A stretch of DNA of 64,000 nucleotides from JANQSP01 sp965237565 (GTDB taxonomy: Bacteria > Bdellovibrionota > Bdellovibrionia > Bdellovibrionales > UBA1609): the NCBI GenBank assembly GCA_965237565.1, contig OZ250145.1, positions 682,001-746,000 of the forward strand. Reading direction: 5' to 3'. Positions 8,303 to 16,224 of the stretch are shown one piece after another. Under the pieces are notes generated by a model. That model was not told the origin of the DNA and made no database searches. It was given only the letters and a program-made list of their open reading frames with translations. Within the stretch, counting starts at the first letter, position 1, and each line of letters starts with the position of its first letter. Made by a program: the position numbers and the translations under genes.

Positions 8303-10560
8303 AAATAATTAAGTATTTTTCTTTCCTGTTTTCTCTATCCGTTGGTTTTTCTTCCTTCGCTTATACTCAATCTATTGGCCACCCTGGTGCTATAAACTGT
8401 GCTTTGCCACTCTATTTAGAGGCTCTTAGGAGCTCTGGTGGAAGTCGGTACTCTGATTCTGCTATGAGAAGAAAAGAAAAGAGGCTGAAAGCATCAATAA
8501 AAGCTGTGAAAAAGATGATCAGTAAGCTGGACGATAAAATAGATACTGCTAGAGATTCCATTTTGGCCAGAATTGGAGGAGAGGAAGACGGCGAGAATGT
8601 TTTGGATCAAGTCATAGAATACATGAGTGGTTCAGAGGAGCATGAAGAGGGTTGGAAAAGAAAAGAAGCTGATGAGAATTATTGTTCACAAAAACTCAGT
8701 CAGTTGAATTCTTTTGAAAGCTTCAACCTCGCTCTACTCGAACTATGGGCCGAACCACTGCAAATGATGATTCCTCAAGCCCATGCTAAGGAGAAGGGGT
8801 CACAACAAGACAACAAAAAAGATTGTGAAGCTGTATCAGGATTTCATTGGGATGAAACCACCTGTGTGTCGTGTGCAAAGGTTGATAATCTAAATTCCGA
8901 CTGCAGTTTGAAAGACGACGCCGAGGCTCTCAAGAAAGCCGCCGCCGCCGCAGCTCTCAAGAAAACCGCTGAAGTTGCTCGCAAGAAAGCCGTCGCCGCC
9001 GCAGCTCTCAGGAAAGCCGCCGCCGCTTTCAAGAAAGCCGCCACTCTCAAGAAAGATGCCGCTCTCAAGAAATCCGCCACTCTCAAGAAAGCCGCCGAAG
9101 TTGCTCGCAAGAAAGCCGCCGAAGTTGCTCGCAAGAAAGCCGTCGCCGCCGCAGCTCTCAAAAAAGATGCAGCTCGCAAGAAAGCCGTCGCCGCCGCCGC
9201 TCTCAAGAAAGATGCAGCTCGCAAGAAAGCCGCCGAAGTTGCTCGCAAGAAAGCCGCCGAAGTTGCTCGCAAGAAAGCCGTCGCCGCCGCAGCTCTCAAG
9301 AAAGATGCAGCTCGCAAGAAAGCCGTCGCCGCCGCCGCTGACGAAGAAACAAGTGATTGTAAGACTTGGAAAAAATGGAGAGGATGCGCAGCCGTCAACA
9401 AAAGAGGTAAGATAAGCAAGGATTTTTGTAATAATCCAAACAAATGTTTCTTTAAATCCAATGGCCGCCATCAAAATGGAACTCAGTTAACACAAGTTGC
9501 TAAATATAAAAATGAATGCAAAAAAGGATTTGAAGAATTACAGAAACAATTGAATGAAAGAAAAGAACTACAAGCTCAAGTGGAGCGTCTTAGAGAAAAA
9601 TTCTCAGACATCCAAAAAGAAAGACGTGATCGTTTCTTGGCTAGTCTAGACGGAGATAGCAGTACAGAAGCTGGAGCTACTTGTTTTGAATGCCAAAAAA
9701 ACAGAATAAGAGAGCTAAAAGAAATCATTGATCCATCTCCCACAGGATGGGAGATATTGGGAAAGACATTGCAAGTCGCCGGTGGTGCTGCAATAGGATA
9801 CTATGGTATTAAAGGCGCAAATAAATTAAGAGATCGTCAAGGGTTTGAAGCTTCTACCACTCCTTATCTAGGTTTGGCCTACCCTTTTATTGCGGATGGG
9901 CTCTACGGGAACGGCTTATTTGGTAGATCCTCTTCGGCTTTGGCCTGTTCTCCAACACATTCTTCTCTTTCTGCAAATGGTATCTTTAATCGCCCGTCAT
10001 GGCTCCTTCAGCAACAATTCGCCAACAACAACCTCAACCCTTTTGGTGTTCAAGGACTCAATACTGGACTCAACCCTTTTGGTATTCAAGGACTCAATAC
10101 TGGATTCAATACTGGATTCAATACTGGACTCAATAATCCTTTTGGTATTCAAGGACTCAATACTGGATTCAATACTGGACTCAATAATCCTTTTGGTATT
10201 CAAGGACTCAATACTGGATTCAATACTGGACTCAATAGTCCTTTTGGTATAAATCCTGGTATAAATTCTGGCAATTTTGCCTTTGGTCAACAACAAATCC
10301 AACAGCAACAAGCTGCTCTTCTTCGATTTCGACAAGCTCAGATAGCGAATTGGCAGTTCAAACAACAAGCTATTAGTACTTTGATGGCAGAGATTCAGCG
10401 TTTGAATTTACAAATTCAACAAATCGCTCACGGTGGTGGCACCAATTCCTTCAATGGTTTTTTGACAGGAAATCAACCGCAATCACTCATCAATCTGGGT
10501 CTAACCGGTAGTGGTGGGACAAACAGAAACAATCCCAACGCCGGAGCCGTTGGCCGTTAA
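8299..10560 (+). CDS. Large secreted protein with Ala/Lys and NPFGIQGLNTG repeats
   Basis: 753 residues. A signal peptide (cleavage near residue 21, FSSFA) is followed by a charged helical region (~50-130). Next come short Cys pairs (CVSC near 189, a C-x-x-C), a 140-residue Ala/Lys/Arg repeat (~206-348), a Cys/Trp segment (CKTWKKWRGCAAV), a coiled coil (~395-450), a second C-x-x-C (CFECQKN), a short hydrophobic Gly/Ala segment, and then an NPFGIQGLNTGFNTGL repeat block (~580-649). The tail is Gln-rich and ends in Gly/Asn. The Ala/Lys block resembles H1/TolA-like helices; the Asn/Gly repeats look like adhesin or surface-layer repeats. No enzyme domain is seen. Start: AGGG 8 nt before the ATG. 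Confidence 0.8.
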   Translation: MKIIKYFSFLFSLSVGFSSFAYTQSIGHPGAINCALPLYLEALRSSGGSRYSDSAMRRKEKRLKASIKAVKKMISKLDDKIDTARDSILARIGGEEDGENVLDQVIEYMSGSEEHEEGWKRKEADENYCSQKLSQLNSFESFNLALLELWAEPLQMMIPQAHAKEKGSQQDNKKDCEAVSGFHWDETTCVSCAKVDNLNSDCSLKDDAEALKKAAAAAALKKTAEVARKKAVAAAALRKAAAAFKKAATLKKDAALKKSATLKKAAEVARKKAAEVARKKAVAAAALKKDAARKKAVAAAALKKDAARKKAAEVARKKAAEVARKKAVAAAALKKDAARKKAVAAAADEETSDCKTWKKWRGCAAVNKRGKISKDFCNNPNKCFFKSNGRHQNGTQLTQVAKYKNECKKGFEELQKQLNERKELQAQVERLREKFSDIQKERRDRFLASLDGDSSTEAGATCFECQKNRIRELKEIIDPSPTGWEILGKTLQVAGGAAIGYYGIKGANKLRDRQGFEASTTPYLGLAYPFIADGLYGNGLFGRSSSALACSPTHSSLSANGIFNRPSWLLQQQFANNNLNPFGVQGLNTGLNPFGIQGLNTGFNTGFNTGLNNPFGIQGLNTGFNTGLNNPFGIQGLNTGFNTGLNSPFGINPGINSGNFAFGQQQIQQQQAALLRFRQAQIANWQFKQQAISTLMAEIQRLNLQIQQIAHGGGTNSFNGFLTGNQPQSLINLGLTGSGGTNRNNPNAGAVGR
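8914..9342 (+). repeat. GC-rich Ala/Lys-coding tandem repeat array
   Basis: Degenerate tandem units built from GCCGCC-type Ala runs, CTCAAGAAA (Leu-Lys-Lys) and GAAGTTGCTCGCAAGAAA (EVARKK). Whole 60-90 bp stretches recur, e.g. AALKKDAARKKAVAAAA twice. It is far more GC-rich than its surroundings. All units are multiples of 3, which also keeps other frames open. Confidence 0.9.
10038..10245 (+). repeat. NPFG(I/V)QGLNTG(FNTG)nL tandem repeats
   Basis: Four units with the core CAACCCTTTTGGTNTTCAAG or CAATAATCC variants, each followed by zero to two FNTG additions (n = 0, 2, 1, 1). Two adjacent 51-bp units are identical, a sign of recent expansion. Confidence 0.9.
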
Positions 10561-10610
10561 CTAAAAGATACTTTCAAAGGTACTTTCCAAAAGATTCACT
10601 CGAGAATGCA

Positions 10611-11639
10611 TTAGAAACCATATCTGATCGTTTTTTTTTGACGATTTGAAGAACTATTTGCTCTTTCTTTATCTCTCGAACTAAGAACAAAAAACGTTGT
10701 ACCCACTCCAGCAACCAACAAGAGACCAAACCATAACCACTTTTGCTCTTTTTTATGTTTTTTTACATTTGGATTTTGTAAATCAATTTCCATATTCTCG
10801 AATTCGGTTTTTAGCTTGTTCATTTTCTTTTGTGACAGATCTGATAAACAAAAATTAGGAAACAAAGCCTGAAGTTTTGCTCTCTTATTAGCAATTTGCA
10901 ATTTTTTCTCTACAATGACGTTTTGGCAATCTCCTCCCACTAAAGCCTTCGTTTTCACTCGCTTTGAAATGAGTTGAGATAGAGAGATTATCTTTGTCCA
11001 AGGCTCATGAGAGGAGCTAAAAGCCGTGATTCGATAAGTCCCATAGGGTAAAGAGATCTTTTTTTCAGAGGCATAAGGTCGTCCATTCATAAGGATCAAT
11101 TCGTGGTGAGGAAACAAATTTTCCAGAGCAACAGGGAGCACTTTTTGTTCTTTTTTCATTTGTAAATAGGTTTTCGTCAAAGGAGGAGGAAAAATATTTA
11201 GATCAATATTTACATCAAAGCCAAAGGTCAAGGCTTCGTGAAGGAAAAGATTTTGTTTTTGCTTGTCTTTTTCTAATTGAGCTAAACGCAAAAGAGAGTA
11301 GAGAATGATTTTTCTCTCTTCTTTGTTCCAATCAAATGAATGCAAGTGGTCTACAATGAGTTGATATGTTTTTTTGGCTCGACTCGGATCATGAGACAAA
11401 AACTCCATCTGCGATTTTTTTAACAGTGAATCCAAATGAATGGGGCGAGGGCTTTTTCTTATTTGATTCAACTGGCTTTGTGCATAGGTTTTGACTATTT
11501 CCGTTTCTGTATAGGCCAAAAACTCCATGGGATCTGTGTGCTTTGCACGAATGAGCACAGAAGTATTTGCAAAACAAATGCTAGGATAGTGTAGCAAAAC
11601 GATAGATAACAAAGACCGAAACAACAAGGCCTTATTCAT
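10611..11639 (-). CDS. Secreted TPR/PEGA-like protein with C-terminal membrane helix (Tad locus)
   Basis: 342 residues. The signal peptide ends near CFANT, followed by an alpha-helical region with SHDPSRAKKTYQLIVDHL and LYSLLRLAQLEKDKQ, reminiscent of tetratricopeptide helices. Then comes a short beta stretch (LILMNGRPYASEKKISLPYGTYRITAFSSS) resembling a PEGA domain. A single helix near the C-terminus (WLWFGLLLVAGVGTTFFVL) anchors it, leaving a basic tail. It is the last gene of a minus-strand operon with Flp pilin and Tad-type genes. Similar TPR/PEGA proteins accompany Tad or gliding loci; the exact role is unknown. The domain calls are by eye. Confidence 0.7.
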   Translation of the reverse strand: MNKALLFRSLLSIVLLHYPSICFANTSVLIRAKHTDPMEFLAYTETEIVKTYAQSQLNQIRKSPRPIHLDSLLKKSQMEFLSHDPSRAKKTYQLIVDHLHSFDWNKEERKIILYSLLRLAQLEKDKQKQNLFLHEALTFGFDVNIDLNIFPPPLTKTYLQMKKEQKVLPVALENLFPHHELILMNGRPYASEKKISLPYGTYRITAFSSSHEPWTKIISLSQLISKRVKTKALVGGDCQNVIVEKKLQIANKRAKLQALFPNFCLSDLSQKKMNKLKTEFENMEIDLQNPNVKKHKKEQKWLWFGLLLVAGVGTTFFVLSSRDKERANSSSNRQKKTIRYGF

Positions 11640-11651
11640 GTGCCTACCTTC

Positions 11652-12149
11652 TCAAAAAGCTTCTGGACCATCAAGCTCTATGACAATAGATCTTTTTATT
11701 TTTCTTTTCAAAGGCTGAATTTTTGTTCCCGCTTTTCTGGGATTTTGAATAACAGCGTAAAAAGCTTGAAATCTTTTTATGAGCCAAGAAGCCTGCTTTT
11801 CGGGGACCAAAACAGCAAAATGATTGTAATTGTTGGGAGATCGTATGATTTTTACCGCCATTGCAACTTTTTCTGCACTAATTTTTGTAGGATTGGTTGT
11901 GTAAAGATCTACAACTCCTTTTGATTCCAACAATCCATCCAAGGAAGAAGAATTGCTTAACTCTATAGGCAGAAGCACAAGACCTTCAGGAATATAAGTG
12001 TCTACGCTTTTTGTTTTTTGTTTTTTGTCCTTTGTTCTGTTTGTTGTTTGAAAAAAGGTGAATACAAAGGAAAGAATCACCAAGAAACACCAAAAAAAAA
12101 TGGCCTTTTTATTTTCTTTTGCCCATGAGTTAATACGTATAGGGTTCAT
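11652..12149 (-). CDS. CpaB/RcpC-like pilus assembly protein
   Basis: 165 residues with an N-terminal signal anchor (AIFFWCFLVILSFVFTFF), then IPEGLVLLPIELSNSSSLDGLLESKGVVDLYTTN. This matches the SAF/RcpC core of CpaB ('..vpi.v....g..G.l.pGdrVDv'). Residues ~95-135 (AMAVKIIRSPNNYNHFAVLVP) fit the later RcpC region. It is shorter than usual CpaB (~260-300). CpaB/RcpC helps Tad pilus biogenesis and may bind peptidoglycan. Its ATG overlaps the TAA of the upstream 41-aa gene (TAATG), and the PEGA-like gene begins 12 bp after it. Assignment rests on the motif and operon context. Confidence 0.65.
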   Translation of the reverse strand: MNPIRINSWAKENKKAIFFWCFLVILSFVFTFFQTTNRTKDKKQKTKSVDTYIPEGLVLLPIELSNSSSLDGLLESKGVVDLYTTNPTKISAEKVAMAVKIIRSPNNYNHFAVLVPEKQASWLIKRFQAFYAVIQNPRKAGTKIQPLKRKIKRSIVIELDGPEAF

Positions 12150-12274
12150 TATTTTTCATTTCTCGTTTTTTTAATAAATTGGCTGTTTTGGATTTCTATT
12201 TTCCCCTTCTCATACAAGTGAGAAAGAGTGGCCAAAAAGGCACAGACAAACAGGATGAGCCATAAGGCTTCCAT
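12149..12274 (-). CDS. 41-aa membrane protein in Tad operon
   Basis: A 41-codon gene, MEALWLILFVCAFLATLSHL followed by a charged tail (YEKGKIEIQNSQ...). It has one membrane helix and a cytoplasmic basic C-terminus. The TAA overlaps the ATG of the CpaB-like gene (TAATG), it starts 34 bp after the TadG-like stop, and AAGGGA lies 12 nt upstream of its ATG. The tight placement between pilus genes argues that it is a real gene. Function unknown; possibly a small assembly or anchoring factor. Confidence 0.6.
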   Translation of the reverse strand: MEALWLILFVCAFLATLSHLYEKGKIEIQNSQFIKKTRNEK

Positions 12275-12308
12275 TATGAGTTGTCCCTTATTATGGGTGT
12301 CTCTTTGT

Positions 12309-13061
12309 TTAAAAAGCGAATGCATTTGCTACCTCTTTTTTTGTTAGACTTTCCACCCAATTGATTCCTCTTTTTTTTAAAGTGGCTGAACATCGGTAAG
12401 AAGAAAAATTGGGTTCAAAAAATATTTCTTCAATCCACTTCGGAAGGAAACGATGCAGAGGCATTTGCCAAGAAAATAATAATCTTTGGCGAAAAGAAAA
12501 ATTGGGCAAAACATAGTAATTGGGTGCAATGTCACCTTTTGGGCGAGACATTACGGCGAGAGGAATGGGTTTGTAGTGATCTTTTTGTATTCTTCTCGCA
12601 TAAAATTTCATTATTTTTTTTCTAAAAGAATTCATAGAAGCCTCTAGATCTTTTACACTTTGGTTTAGAATCGATTTTTGTTTCCGATCCAAGAAAACTC
12701 TTTTTTTATGAATGATTTTCATTTTGGCCTTCAAAATAGAAGCGAGAATAGGATTTTTGGTCTTTATAGCTTGGGTATAGAGCAAACGAAGTTTCTTATA
12801 CAAATTCCTTAGATAGGTTGCAGTGGGATTGAGTTGTAAGAGCTTTTCCAAAGAGATTTTCAGTTTTGACTGTGCTGTTAAGCTATGTTGGATGCAAATT
12901 TTTTGTGAGAGATCATAATTGCGAATACAAAATATCAAGGAAACAAAAATCATCAAGATGGTGATCACAAGGGGAGTGACCATTAATATGAGTGTTACTA
13001 TAAACCCTTTATGGGTTGGAGTTCTTTGTTGAAATGTATGGAGCCAAAAAAATTTTCCCAT
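12309..13061 (-). CDS. TadG/TadE-like membrane-anchored pseudopilin-type protein
   Basis: About 250 residues. Near the N-terminus THKGFIVTLILMVTPLVITIL resembles a prepilin-type helix (a basic segment, Gly, then a hydrophobic stretch), but the usual Glu at +5 is Leu. The rest is basic and periplasmic (YLRNLYKKLRLLYTQAI ...). The ATG at 13061 is preceded by GGAAAGGAAG; the frame extends to 13085. It overlaps the TadE-like gene by 64 bp in another frame, an unusually long overlap. Its place right after a TadE-like pseudopilin suggests a TadG-type role in the pilus. Sequence support is the helix alone, so the name is tentative. Confidence 0.6.
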   Translation of the reverse strand: MGKFFWLHTFQQRTPTHKGFIVTLILMVTPLVITILMIFVSLIFCIRNYDLSQKICIQHSLTAQSKLKISLEKLLQLNPTATYLRNLYKKLRLLYTQAIKTKNPILASILKAKMKIIHKKRVFLDRKQKSILNQSVKDLEASMNSFRKKIMKFYARRIQKDHYKPIPLAVMSRPKGDIAPNYYVLPNFSFRQRLLFSWQMPLHRFLPKWIEEIFFEPNFSSYRCSATLKKRGINWVESLTKKEVANAFAF

Positions 13062-13357
13062 ATAAAACTTCCTTTCCATTGCCATTTGTTTTCATGAAAT
13101 TTAAGGTTTGTAATTTTGCCAATAAATAAAAATGGGTTTGTTTTTTCTCTAAATCTGTTTTTACATCTCGCTTGTGTTTCTCCTTCAGCCAAGCAAATAA
13201 GAGACTGATATAAATGATGATCCATCCATAAATGTTGAGTAAAAATGTAAAAAAACAAAAAACAAAAAATAAAAATAGAAGATATCGAGGGTAGCAAAAT
13301 CATTAACTCTCCGATCGCCTGTCCAGATTGTTTTCTCTTTCCATTTTTTCGATTCAT
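12998..13357 (-). CDS. tadE: TadE-like pseudopilin
   Basis: 119 residues. The leader NRKNGKRKQSG is followed by QAIGELMILLPSISSIFIFC, so the prepilin peptidase site is G|Q with Glu at +5, as in type IVb pseudopilins. One hydrophobic helix follows and then a periplasmic part. AGGACA lies just upstream of the ATG. TadE-type pseudopilins are processed by TadV and needed for Flp pilus formation. The family is short and variable, so the assignment rests on the processing motif and on neighbours (Flp pilin upstream, TadG-like downstream, which overlaps it). Confidence 0.72.
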   Translation of the reverse strand: MNRKNGKRKQSGQAIGELMILLPSISSIFIFCFLFFYIFTQHLWMDHHLYQSLICLAEGETQARCKNRFREKTNPFLFIGKITNLKFHENKWQWKGSFIWENFFGSIHFNKELQPIKGL

Positions 13358-13431
13358 TCGTGTCCTGTTTGTTGTTTCGATTTCTCTCTATCCTTCCATC
13401 AGGATTTTTTTCCTTCCTCAGCTTTCTATTT

Positions 13432-13674
13432 TTATTTACTAGCTGCTCCCCCCATAAAGTTGCTAAGGTCACTTTTCTGATAGGTTTTTTCTTTCAAGCT
13501 CTCTGTTTTTACTTTTTTGGGATGTCCTTGAAGAGCATAGATGGCAGAAGCAAAACGAGATTTAATCGTGTGATTGAGCATTCGTATTACAGCGATGCTA
13601 GCCACTCCCATCAAAGCGATTAAAATGAGGTACTCAATCAAACCTTGCCCCTTTTGCCTTTCATTTTTTTTCAT
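13432..13674 (-). CDS. flp: Flp-type class IVb pilin
   Basis: 80 residues from the ATG at 13674, which has AGGAGAG 7 nt upstream. The leader MKKNERQKG is followed by the classic Flp start QGLIEYLILIALMGVASIA, with the cleavage site G|Q and Glu5-Tyr6. The remainder is basic and Ser/Lys-rich, longer than most Flp pilins (50-60 residues mature), ending in MGGAASK. It is the first gene of a minus-strand operon with TadE-like, TadG-like, a 41-aa membrane protein, CpaB-like and PEGA-like genes. Flp pilins polymerise into bundle-forming Tad pili used for adhesion. The longer frame from 13725 is rejected since it buries the leader. Confidence 0.87.
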   Translation of the reverse strand: MKKNERQKGQGLIEYLILIALMGVASIAVIRMLNHTIKSRFASAIYALQGHPKKVKTESLKEKTYQKSDLSNFMGGAASK

Positions 13675-13833
13675 AACAAATCTCTCCTTTTGTTTGTTGC
13701 CAGAGTAGTCAGGAATGTATTCCATCTTCTGCGACCAAAAGTATGCAAATTTAATTTCTCGAAAAAAGAGGGATAAAAAACGGTTTTTAGACTTGGAATG
13801 TACGGTTTTCGGACAAAAATCCCATATCTGGCA

Positions 13834-14010
13834 TTATTTTTTTAACTGCAGATAGATCTGAATAGCGGTTTTGTAGGCTTCTTCCCTTAGGGAATATTCA
13901 TGAATCAGTTTGTAAAGCTCCTCTATTAGGGGATGCTCTTTAAAATCTTTCCTAGATAGTGTGTTTTTATCAGATAATTTTTTTTTCAGATGGCGAGGAA
14001 GATTTTTCAT
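13834..14010 (-). CDS. Possible small helical protein
   Basis: 58 residues from an ATG at 14010 (MKNLPRHLKKKLSDKNTLSR ... YSLREEAYKTAIQIYLQLKK); the frame extends to 14049. It is rich in Lys/Glu and helix-forming. No clear ribosome site and no known family are seen. It lies divergent to folD, about 100 bp from it. It might be a real small gene or a chance frame. Confidence 0.4.
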   Translation of the reverse strand: MKNLPRHLKKKLSDKNTLSRKDFKEHPLIEELYKLIHEYSLREEAYKTAIQIYLQLKK

Positions 14011-14115
14011 TGGCTGACTTTTATTTTTTATTTCCAATAAGGTCAACAAAAGTTTTATTGATTCTTCCGCTTACATGTTATGAGATTTTGTTACAAATTA
14101 AGGAGTTTTCTTCTA

Positions 14116-14976
14116 ATGCAAATACTGGATGGCCGTCTTGTGGCCCGAAATATAAAAGAAAATTTGAAAGACAAAGTCAAAGCTCTTCATGAAAAGCTGG
14201 GCTTTCCTCCACATCTAGCTGTTTTACAAGTTGGTGAGAACCCAGCTAGTGAGATCTACATTCAGCAAAAAATCAAGGGAGGGAAAGAAGTGGGAATTGA
14301 GTCAAAAAAGTTTTCTTTTCCCGCTGATGTTTCTGCCAAAACTTTGAGGGAAAATATTGAGAAATTAAATAAAGATCTGCATGTTCACGCCATTTTGGTA
14401 CAACTCCCTTTGCCTGCTTCTTTGTCTGCATCAGAGATAGTCTCGTGGATTGATCCGCAGAAAGATCCCGACTGTCTAACAAATAAAAATCAAGGTCTTT
14501 TCTGGTCCGGCGGAGGTTTCGTTTCACCTTGCACCCCGGCCGGCATCATAAAACTTCTGGAATACTACGATATTCCCCTTCAATCTCGTAGAGCTGTGGT
14601 GGTGGGGCGTAGCCAAATTGTTGGTCTCCCCATGGCCAAGCTGTTATTACATGCGAACGCAACGGTGACGGTTTGTCATTCCTATAGTAAAAATCTTTCG
14701 CAGATAACCAGTCAGGCAGATATCCTTGTCGTTGCTACTGGTCAGCCAGAATTTTTGGGGAAAAATCATTTTCAGGAAGGTGCGGTAGTTGTTGATGTGG
14801 GCATCCACCGGATTCAAAGTGGAGGAAAATCAAAATTGGTGGGAGATGTTCGCTTCGAAGAACTAAAAAATTGGGCTAGCTTTGCTTCACCAGTGCCGGG
14901 AGGAGTGGGACCCATGACCGTAGCCATGTTGTTAGAAAATACTTGGAAGCTGGCTTCTTTGCAAAAAGGCAAGTAG
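14116..14976 (+). CDS. folD: Bifunctional methylenetetrahydrofolate dehydrogenase/cyclohydrolase
   Basis: Converts 5,10-methylene-THF to 10-formyl-THF in two steps, linking glycine cleavage to purine synthesis. 286 residues with the conserved catalytic segment YIQQKIKGGKEVGI (Tyr and Lys), VQLPLP, the KDPDCLT and PCTPAGI stretches, the NADP-binding loop VVVGRSQIVGLPMAKLL, and PGGVGPMTVAMLLENT near the end. The ATG at 14116 has AGGAG 11 nt upstream; the longer frame from 14080 is unlikely. The KDPD motif replaces the usual KDVDG. Its stop lies in the first unit of a 48-bp tandem repeat, and gcvT follows, so folD-gcvT-gcvH probably form a one-carbon operon. Confidence 0.95.
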   Translation: MQILDGRLVARNIKENLKDKVKALHEKLGFPPHLAVLQVGENPASEIYIQQKIKGGKEVGIESKKFSFPADVSAKTLRENIEKLNKDLHVHAILVQLPLPASLSASEIVSWIDPQKDPDCLTNKNQGLFWSGGGFVSPCTPAGIIKLLEYYDIPLQSRRAVVVGRSQIVGLPMAKLLLHANATVTVCHSYSKNLSQITSQADILVVATGQPEFLGKNHFQEGAVVVDVGIHRIQSGGKSKLVGDVRFEELKNWASFASPVPGGVGPMTVAMLLENTWKLASLQKGK

Positions 14977-15085
14977 TGAGCCAAGTGAGTGGGTAAGTAA
15001 GTAAATGAGCAAAAAGGCAAGTAGTGAGCCAAGTGAGTGGGTAAGTAAGTAAATGAGCAAAAAGGCAAGTAGTGAGCCAAGTGAG
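14963..15085 (+). repeat. 48-bp tandem repeat, 2.6 copies, at folD/gcvT junction
   Basis: The unit starts AAAAAGGCAAGTAGTGAGCC at 14963, 15011 and 15059; the first two units are perfect 48-mers and the third breaks off after 27 bases. Each full unit ends with GTAAATGAGC, so TAA and ATG abut and short frames (MSKKASSEPSEWVSK-stop, 15005-15052) precede gcvT. Confidence 0.95.
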
Positions 15086-15103
15086 CCATTGAGTAGAATA
15101 AAT

Positions 15104-16198
15104 ATGCTAAAGACAACAGTTCTTATAGAGAAGCATCGTCTTTTGGGTGCTCGTTTTGTTCCCTTTTATGGTTGGAAGTTGCCGATTGATTTCGGAGTTT
15201 CTGCTAAGGAAGAGCATTTGAATGTGAGAAATTTCGTCGGCCTATTCGATGTTTCTCATATGGGAGAAATTCGCATAAAAGGCAATCAAGCCTTGTCCCT
15301 TCTAGAAAAACTTCTGACCAGTCATGTGAGTCTATTGAAAAAAAATGAGTCTCAGTACAGCCTTTTGTGTAGTGAAAAAGGCGGGATCATAGATGATCTC
15401 ATTGTTTATTGCTTAGAACATGGAGAAGATTATTTACTTTGTGTGAATGCTTCCAGAATTGAAACGGACCTAGGATGGATTGCCAGACATGCTGATCAGC
15501 GGGGAGTTGAGATTCGAAATGAAAGTTCTCAATGGTCACAGCTAGCTCTCCAAGGCCCGAAAGCCGAACAACTTTTGGCTCAAGTTTTTAAAAATCAGTC
15601 TTTACGGCAACTAAAAAAATTTGCGTTTCAGCATCTAACTTTTCAGGATAAGAATGTATTGGTTTCCGCTACAGGTTATACGGGAGAAAGGGGTTTTGAA
15701 ATTTTGATCCCTTCAGGGGGCGAAGTGCTCAATTTATGGGAAAAAATTATGAGCAAGGGGAAAGACTTTTCTTGCCGAGCCACGGGTCTCGCCGCTAGAG
15801 ACACTCTGCGGATAGAAATGAAATATCCCCTTTATGGGCATGATCTGAACGAGCAAATAGACCCTCATTCTGCCGGCCTATCTTGGCTTGTAAAAAATCC
15901 TCATTCTTTTATAGGCTCTGAAGCACTGAGGGAAAAAAAGCAGTCAATCACAAAAAAGTGGGTCGGCTTTCAGCTATCTTCCTCTTCAGGAGTTCCTCGC
16001 CAATCAAGTCCCATTCTTGTAGATGGCCAGAGCGTGGGAGAGGTCACCAGTGGCTGTCAATCTCCTTGTTTAAACAAAATGATTGGCCTAGGATATGTGA
16101 GCTCTCAATACGCAAAAGTGGCTCAAGTAGTACAAATAAAGATTCATCAAGATCTAATCCCTGCTGAAATTGTTGCCACCCCATTTATAAACAAGTAA
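15104..16198 (+). CDS. gcvT: Glycine cleavage system T protein (aminomethyltransferase)
   Basis: Transfers the aminomethyl carbon from the lipoyl arm of GcvH to tetrahydrofolate, releasing ammonia. 364 residues with FDVSHMGEI near 50, the ATGYTGERGFEI motif near 190, and RDTLRIEMKYPLYGHDL near 230; the C-terminal domain has VGEVTSGCQSP. The ATG at 15104 starts MLKTTVLIEKHRLLGARFVPF, matching the family N-terminus. The frame runs back to an ATG at 15053 that lies in the third copy of the 48-bp repeat; that extra 17 residues looks non-native. The ribosome site is weak (GAGTAG), so reinitiation from the repeat mini-frames is possible. No gcvP lies in the window. Confidence 0.94.
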   Translation: MLKTTVLIEKHRLLGARFVPFYGWKLPIDFGVSAKEEHLNVRNFVGLFDVSHMGEIRIKGNQALSLLEKLLTSHVSLLKKNESQYSLLCSEKGGIIDDLIVYCLEHGEDYLLCVNASRIETDLGWIARHADQRGVEIRNESSQWSQLALQGPKAEQLLAQVFKNQSLRQLKKFAFQHLTFQDKNVLVSATGYTGERGFEILIPSGGEVLNLWEKIMSKGKDFSCRATGLAARDTLRIEMKYPLYGHDLNEQIDPHSAGLSWLVKNPHSFIGSEALREKKQSITKKWVGFQLSSSSGVPRQSSPILVDGQSVGEVTSGCQSPCLNKMIGLGYVSSQYAKVAQVVQIKIHQDLIPAEIVATPFINK

Positions 16199-16224
16199 AA
16201 CAAAACATAAATCAGGAGAAGAAA

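Noticed and set aside
8844..9474. Two long minus-strand and one plus-strand open frames across the Ala/Lys repeats
   Set aside because: They exist only because the repeat units are multiples of three and lack stops in other frames; the signal peptide and ribosome site support only the 753-aa frame.
14963..15085. CRISPR-like repeats
   Set aside because: The 48-bp units are head-to-tail with no spacers and no cas genes are nearby.
14977..15103. Glycine riboswitch before gcvT
   Set aside because: The space is filled by the 48-bp tandem repeats and shows no tandem aptamer structure.
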